Assembly: GCA_020284085.1 (NCBI GenBank)
Contig: JACEVL010000148.1
Coordinates: 137,501 to 201,500 of the forward strand
Length of the DNA: 64,000 bases
Origin: Aporrectodea caliginosa
Lineage: Eukaryota > Annelida > Clitellata > Crassiclitellata > Lumbricidae
Direction of reading: 5' to 3'
Shown: one piece after another, positions 57,436-64,000 of the stretch
Layout: the number at the start of each line of letters is the position of its first letter
Position numbering within the stretch: position 1 is the stretch's first letter
The notes under the pieces: generated by a model
The model's database searches: none
The model's input: the letters and a program-made list of their open reading frames with translations, nothing else
Told to the model about the DNA's origin: nothing
Program-made: the position numbers and the translations under genes

Positions 57436-58700
57436 CATAATGCAACAAAGTAACTTCTACACAGCCCCGATTGGCTCACTATCTGTTCAGATATCTAATC
57501 AGATAGCAACTGTCAAGCTGAACTATTAATAGGAATGCGAGATTTGGTCTGGGAAAGACATTAAGCGCTCAAGATGATCATTACCATGATAGATATGGGG
57601 TGTAAGTATGTAATGGAGATCCGATGGCTTGAAGTTTTAAGTTCTGTCAGCACGATTTCCGTATTTATAAGTAAATTAGCCATGTTGGTTTTCAGAGTTC
57701 CCTCTTAGTTCATTTAATTTTTATCTAATTTAATCACTTTGCGTCTCCTGAACCGACAACATACAGAGAATAGGATTAGAGGCGTTGTGAAAGAGAGGCT
57801 GTATTTGGTTGGCTACATGCAGTTTTACATCTGGGCAGAGTTATTGCTGCATCTCAAGAACCCGTCGCGTGCGATACCGGAACATTATGTGGGAAAAGTA
57901 TCCAAGTAATGTGTGTGGCTACATGTAGCTTATACTTCTTCTGCATGCTGCCTCCATTTAAAAGGTCTATAGATATAATATACTGATGCATCTATATAGC
58001 TGTAGACAGAAGTATCATGGTAAAACGATTCCACCTTGTATTCTAGAGGACCTGGCCGATAGAATGAAGATCCAAATGGCATATCCATCTATGATGAAAG
58101 ATTCCGTTATGAGGCGCCGAAAGGCTCTTAAATTTAGCAAACATATTTAATTGCATCTCTTTCGATATTTGCTCGTGCAGGCGTAGAGCACGTGCTTGGC
58201 CTTTGAACTCTCCAAGCGCCGCTATTTATGACATTAAACATCTGGCGGTCCTATATATGAGCCTGGGAATTAGCCTGATCTGTCACTGTTTCAGATAATT
58301 CTGCATATGCCTAGCCTTTACACCACTTGGACCTGATAGTAGAAGGTCGACTTTTGTTTCCTAATTTAGTTCTTTTTCTTATATTATAGTCAAAACGATT
58401 AATTTGTTTTAAAGTGGCGAACTTGATAATACTCGTGTTTTCGGCATCGTACCATAGTTCATCGAAGACAATTTCGTTAGATTTAATTTTTACTTTTTTT
58501 GCCTTTCCTAACATAAGCTTAATAAGCATCTAACTCGTTTTTTACTAAGACAACTGGAATCTTAGGCTGTATTCGATAACTTAATGGTCTCTGACTGATA
58601 TTGACAATGCAACATGGACTAGATGAGACCAATATATATTAGATTAAATTGCAAAATCTTTCTCGCAAGCCCAGTTTATTTTTGGTTCATTGTAGAATAA
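57436..58700. other. No recognisable gene
   Basis: Unique-looking sequence. The 72-aa minus frame at 58311-58529 is Lys-rich and unrecognised. Confidence 0.4.
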
Positions 58701-58721
58701 TTCAGACTTCTTGCTTTCGCA

Positions 58722-58959
58722 GAAACTTATGTCCATAGTAGCTCTGTATGTCTGCATTTTTGTTTTATACCAATCCTCTTTGTATAAGGATTCCCCGGAT
58801 ACTGATTCCACCCCTCTCCTCTTCCAGAACTCTCTGAACCATACGAATTATTCGCGTTTGATCTCTATACCTCTTCCTACTCTTGCTTTGGAAATTTATA
58901 CGATTGCACCAACGGATCAGTTACATGGCTTAATATCGGGTCACGCTGTCTCTGCATGA
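58722..58959 (+). CDS. Hypothetical exon with a type II-like membrane anchor
   Basis: After an acceptor-like TTGCTTTCGCAG the frame reads KLMSIVALYVCIFVLYQSSL, a hydrophobic span of about 18 residues. A Ser/Asn-rich stalk with NHTNYS (a possible N-glycosylation site) follows, to a stop at 58959. This is the layout of a Golgi glycosyltransferase N-terminus, and a fucosyltransferase remnant lies 3 kb away on the other strand. There is no homology I recognise and no downstream exon was found. Confidence 0.25.
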
Positions 58960-59466
58960 CTTTGGCTATGTTTACATCTGTCGGGCTTTTACAAGCATAT
59001 TGTGATACTGCATAAGTTACTACTACATGGTGAAGGCACGCCTCGCAGATGGTTTTATTCACTGTAGAGTATTTATGTAATAGTAAAGGATTCAATTACG
59101 CAAAAATTAGTTCTAAATTACGATAGACAATAAAAACCGGAGGTTATTTCTGTATCCAGTGGTTATTTTTTAATGAGGTTATATTCGAAAGCAATATTGC
59201 GACTGTTAAATAGCTTGTTAACTGAAGCTATACAGTGTGTTGAAAGAGCAATAGAAGAATAAGAAAGAGAATAGCGGCAATGTGTAAGCCTGTTTATGAT
59301 CTTCAGAACAAAGAGTAAGTGATTAGTAAGTATAATAGGTAAATGTAACAGTGAAATATCAAAGTACAATTGAATAGAAAACAGTAAATAGACTAAATTA
59401 GTCCAGGTGAAACAATGCAGAGGTCTTTGTGTTCCTACTTCGAATTTTCTTGTGTTGATAGCCGAT

Positions 59467-59630
59467 CAGTGGCGGCGCCAGGGGGATAGGGGGGCTTAGC
59501 ACCCCCTAACTGTGGCTCAGCCCCCCCAAAAAAACAACTTGGAAATCACTGCAAACCACAGGGAGGAGGGGACAAAAGGGAAGGGCTTGGAGCTTTAGCC
59601 CCCAAACCTGAAATCCTGGCGCCTCCACTG
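59467..59630. mobile_element. hAT MITE with perfect 8-bp target duplication
   Basis: The left end CAGTGGCGGCGCCAGG and right end (reverse complement CAGTGGAGGCGCCAGG) differ at one base. TAGCCGAT flanks both sides exactly (59459-59466 and 59631-59638). The interior is G/C-rich and only 164 bases in total, so it depends on a transposase elsewhere. Confidence 0.95.
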
Positions 59631-59704
59631 TAGCCGATATTCATGATGAAGAACACTATGGTTGAATATAGGCTTAGGCCTACTACGGCATATAGGCCTA
59701 CTTC

Positions 59705-59820
59705 GACGATGCAATCTAATTCGATTTTATATGGCTCACCTGGAGTTGAACCCAAGTCGCATATTATAAGACGCTTTACTCATTACTCTGCTCCTCGTCA
59801 CGTATTTTGGTGTGACGTGG
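59705..59820 (-). mobile_element. tRNA-derived SINE head (fragment)
   Basis: On minus, GAGCAGAGTAATGAGTAAAG then GACTTGGGTTCAACTCC (B box) resembles the head of a tRNA-derived SINE. The body after it is short and not clearly repeated here. Confidence 0.45.
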
Positions 59821-60545
59821 AATGAAAGCAAGCAGAGATTGTATTGTAGTCAACCAGTTTATCCTGAGACAGCTCACTTCCGTCGCTCTCCGCTTTGGAA
59901 GGTTCAGTCTATTAGCAGCATGAAAATTGAATTAGGTCGATAAATATTAAATGTTTCATAGGCTAATCTCCGTTCTATTCTTTTAATCTGAGTCGTGGTC
60001 AATAGGTATTTGGCTTTCATGCAAATTAATATCTGACTATGCTCTAATTTTTACTCTGCCAATAAACAACTTTTGGTTCTACAATTTTACTCTACTGTGG
60101 CATACTTCGCTTGGAGTGCTCGCTATTGTTCCACATCGACATAGAGTAGGCCTGCATTCGGTATCAATTCTGAGCTATATTCCGAGCTACAGTGATAATA
60201 TTATATCGGCGTATGACATAAAAAAAATTCTATTGCAGACAAAAATGCATTGAATAGAGTTTTTCATTCCACGCAGCTTTATTGAGTCTGGGATAAAAGA
60301 TTTAAGTAGCAGCAGATGAGCTTCTCCTGACTAAATGACATCCGTTGGTACCGCAGCCGTGTGATACGAAGCTGACGCCCAACCATAGTGTCTGGCACTG
60401 CGCTCTTCGAGGGCGACAGACACCCAACACCGCTTGCTGAGTTAACGACAGCAGAGCGTTATACAAGAAGCATCACAGCCAGTTGTACCAAGTGCGCCGG
60501 AAAAAACGACTAACATCTATCTTCTGCACATGCTGACATATCCAA
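59821..60545. other. No recognisable gene
   Basis: AT-rich unique-looking sequence. Confidence 0.4.
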
Positions 60546-60647
60546 CGTGACACAATAGATCATCATAAGAATGGGCATATATATATATAGTAATTATATA
60601 TATTATATATATATATGCCCATTCGTATGATGATCTATTGTGTCACG
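60546..60647. repeat. 102-bp palindromic hairpin element
   Basis: CGTGACACAATAGATCATCA and GAATGGGCATATATA are mirrored on the right side with one or two mismatches around a TA-rich centre. It ends about 70 bases before the LINE fragment. Probably a tiny MITE or snapback repeat. Confidence 0.85.
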
Positions 60648-60715
60648 GGTTGTAACTGTAACGTGGTGCTGACCGTCGCCGAAGTTGAAGGTTGCGCATG
60701 AGGCGTCTACTGGCG

Positions 60716-61640
60716 TCCTGTTCTCTCATGAGTCATTCTTACGCTGATGACATTCAATCGTACACTCATTGCTCAGCGTCCCAAGCTGCTTCTACTGTCC
60801 GAACCATGTCCTGCACTACTGACTGCCTGTCTGCCTGGATGTCATCAAATCGTCTGCGCCTAAATCCTTCAAAAACTCAATATATCTGGCTTGGTACTCG
60901 CCAGCAGCTGGATAAGCTGGACTTGGAGTCCCTCTCCGCTGAATTTCCTACCTTTGCTTTTTCCACCTCGGTCCGCAACTTAGGGGTCATCCTGGACCAG
61001 GAACTGTCTTTCACGGAGCACATCACGGCATTGACTCGTTCCTGCTACTACCACTTGCACCAGCTGCGGGTTGTCACTCGCTCTCTTTCTTCTTCATCTG
61101 CCTCCACTCTGGGCCATGCCTTTGTTAGCAATCGATTGGACTACTGCTCTTCGCTCTACTGTGGACTTCCTCAAGTCCGTTTGCATCCTTTGGAAGGCGT
61201 TTTGCGGGCGACTGCTCGTCTAATTGGTGGTGTCCCTAAGTTTGGCCACATCTCTGCATTTATGCGTGATGTCCTCCACTGGCTCCCGGTCCAGCAGCGC
61301 ATCCATTATAGGGTCTCCTCCATTGTCTGGCACTGTGTTCTGGGCAGATCACCTGTCTATCTCCGGGAGCTCTTCACTTTAACCTCGGCATGCTCTGGTC
61401 CCCGATCTCTGCGCTCGGCCTCTAGAGGTGACTTCATAGTTCCGCATGCTCGCTCTGCTACTAGACAGCGTCGGGCTTTCTCGATCGTTGGTCCTTGTTT
61501 TTGGAATAGCCCCCCTCATACCTTCGTTCTCTCCCGCGAGACCTCTCTGAATCTTTCTATAGACTACTTAAGACCTTCGTCTTTGACCGGGCCTGGGTCG
61601 GGAGCGCCTCTGAGTAGTTATCTTGAAGGGGCGCTATAAA
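60716..61640 (+). mobile_element. 5'-truncated CR1-like LINE
   Basis: The open frame (60692-61639, homology from about 60730) begins at the RT active site SHSYADDIQSY and runs through LSAWMSSNRLRLNPSKTQ, VRNLGVILDQELSF, FVSNRLDYCSSLYCGLP, LHWLPVQQRIHYRV, YLRELFT and RAFSIVGPCFWN to its end. These are the ordered C-terminal blocks of CR1/L2-like LINEs. The 3' end carries GGGTCGGGAGCGCCTCTGAG then TTGAAGGGGCGCTATAAATT, and passes into a GATA array. The frame is open, but RT motifs A and B and the endonuclease are missing, so it is dead on arrival. Confidence 0.92.
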
Positions 61641-62366
<726 letters not shown>

Positions 62367-62689
62367 GGAACGCAGTTTGTAAATATTACATAATGTTCTG
62401 TTATTTGCTCTAAAACACCCTATTGGAAGCTAATAATTCAACTTTGAATGTTGTAAAGTAATAATTCAACTTTAAATTTTGTAAAGTAATTATCAATTAA
62501 CTGTCGTACTGGATAAGTTCTTGCATGATTAACTAATTTGGGTATCAACTGTAGCATATTATTAGGGCTGAATCATTTGGAAGAACTTGATGTCTTTAGC
62601 TTCTTGGCCTAATAATTAACGCCATCTTTGGTCGCCTGTTTCTCTAAGAATTGTATTCAGTAACGGCTATCGACCGGCCCGTTCCGGCG

Positions 62690-62847
62690 TTGAGTTATAT
62701 GCCTATAACGCGCTTACATTTCAGCTGAATTCACCAGTGTGTGTTTTAAATCTCGAATAGGTATTAGCGTCATGGAAGGGGAGCGAACCGTGACTTCTTA
62801 ATCAGTAGTCCAGCTCAGTAACTATTAGACCACTGTTCCATTCTTTT
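62690..62847 (-). mobile_element. tRNA-derived SINE
   Basis: On minus, AGTGGTCTAATAGTTACTGA then GCTGGACTACTGATTAAGAA form a tRNA-like A-box/anticodon region, followed by CACGGTTCGCTCCCC (B box) near 62785-62800. The spacing is that of a tRNA. The body continues to about 62690. No clear simple tail is seen. Confidence 0.7.
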
Positions 62848-64000
62848 CGAAGTGCAAAGCACACAAATAATAAAATTCTGGTAAATGAAGATATGCAGCC
62901 TTTAGCTAGAGACGTTATCTGCATAATGTCTGCACATATTGTAGGCAACAGTAGATCTTATAAGGTAGGTCTGTGTATCATATGACCCATGTTATAAACA
63001 TCATAATATTATTACATTCCATTGCAAGCAGAGCGACGTGTTTAGGTTTCCATGTGCTTGAAGAGTCATTTCCACGAGGCAGGCTACTTCCGAAAAGATA
63101 TCTATATATAGGACGGAACTAACGCTAATAAAGGACCGACTCTAAGTTGACTCCACTATCTGCAGCCAATCGGCAAGCAGGCAGGGAACAGCTTAAAAGA
63201 CTATTACCTTATTTTATGGCATTTCTCCATTTAATAGGAATTAATTGTCGATGCAAAACATATAGCTGTACAGCGTTCACATAAATAACTATAGACTGTA
63301 ACCTATTTGATTGTGTTCCTGTGAAGATGCTGCTATCTCGGTACCGGGATGAACATTACCCGAAAGATAGTAAAGTGTGCTAATGTTGCAAGGCGACAAA
63401 AAGACTGCAGAAAATTGATCGGCGCATAGCACATACCGTACTGTATATCAAACGTCGCTGGAATGAAGAGCATGCAAGATAGGAGTGAGTTGCTTAAGTA
63501 CACCACTATAGCTACACGAACTGAGACTCTGTATGCGATGTTCAACCGCTGAACCGTCTCTGCCAACCTGTCTTTTGGTCTGTGGTTCTTGCCGTCATAT
63601 ATCGTATCGGTTTATACGCTGATTCGGGTGTCCGGGCAGACCTGCAGAAAAGTAAAGCATTCAGATTCGTTAGAGGGTTATCTCGTAGTTTGGCTTCAGA
63701 TGCCGACGCTGCAAGTACGTTATATATAATGTCCTTGCAATAATATATTTATATATAGACATGCAGCCTTTAAGAGCAGAAGGTCTTCCCTTCCGGCAAG
63801 AAATCACGGACGGGGGCTTTGAAGTCTGCCGCTTGTAGACCAACACTTTAGCCGAACACTATGGCAACGCATGGTTCTGAGGATCTGTTTACTTTCAAAT
63901 ATATTGCAGTTACTATGTTTATAGCCTATGTATATGTACATATATGTGTGTATGTACATGTATGTGTGTATGTACTATCCAACACGGCGCTGTGGACCGT
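62848..64000. other. No recognisable gene
   Basis: Unique-looking sequence ending in TA/TG-rich repeats near 63900-63975. The 77-aa minus frame at 63333-63566 has a hydrophobic stretch but no family I know. Confidence 0.4.

Overview
This is a metazoan genomic window, most likely from a marine invertebrate. Coding information lies in short exons with GT-AG introns, non-LTR retrotransposons and hAT-type DNA elements are abundant, microsatellites are very long, and the motif AGGCCTA recurs throughout. The phylum cannot be fixed from sequence alone.

Host genes. (1) A hyperpolarization-activated cyclic-nucleotide-gated (HCN) channel gene runs on + from about 9.3 to 26.4 kb. Six exons are visible: S4, S5, pore/S6, C-linker, and two cyclic-nucleotide-binding exons ending in a stop. 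The S1-S3 exons were not found and probably lie upstream of the window. (2) A complete three-exon PLAC8/cornifelin-family gene (120 aa) lies on - between 39.08 and 32.04 kb; its exons are short and were assembled by splice phase. (3) A GT11-type (alpha-1,2-fucosyltransferase-like) gene, probably decayed, lies on - at 55.25-56.1 kb. (4) A 182-aa minus-strand ORF with a TATA box, an initiator and three E2F-like sites sits inside an HCN intron; it may be a gag-like remnant behind an LTR.

Mobile DNA. An apparently intact RTE-like LINE (1023-aa endonuclease/RT ORF) is at 5.3-8.6 kb. A second LINE (15.4-18 kb) has an RT with a YMDD motif and a C-terminal Cys/His plus PD...D region that looks like a restriction-like endonuclease. 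It sits between TAA-type repeats, with a second truncated relative (18.6-19.2 kb) also embedded in (TAA)n. Truncated LINE 3' ends occur at 1.05, 14.5, 39.4, 44.0, 46.9, 50.8 and 60.7 kb. Several LINE ends and tRNA-derived SINEs share a 3' terminal motif (GCGCTATATAAAT) followed by a different short tandem repeat at each locus. DNA elements with terminal inverted repeats are at 2.58-3.28, 32.90-33.79, 47.82-49.81 (hAT, perfect 8-bp target duplication), 54.70-55.07 (perfect 8-bp duplication), 57.15-57.44 and 59.47-59.63 kb (perfect 8-bp duplication).

Layout. 0-9 kb: repeats and LINE. 9-26 kb: HCN gene with retroelements in its first visible intron. 26-32 kb: no recognised gene, one 20-bp minisatellite. 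32-39 kb: PLAC8 gene. 39-54 kb: LINE remnants, the hAT element, microsatellites. 54-60 kb: MITEs and the fucosyltransferase remnant. 60-62.4 kb: LINE with a long GATA tail. 62.4-64 kb: one SINE-like element and otherwise nothing recognisable. The most unusual local structure is a tandem array made from the HCN exon 5 / intron junction, which copies the 5' splice site many times.
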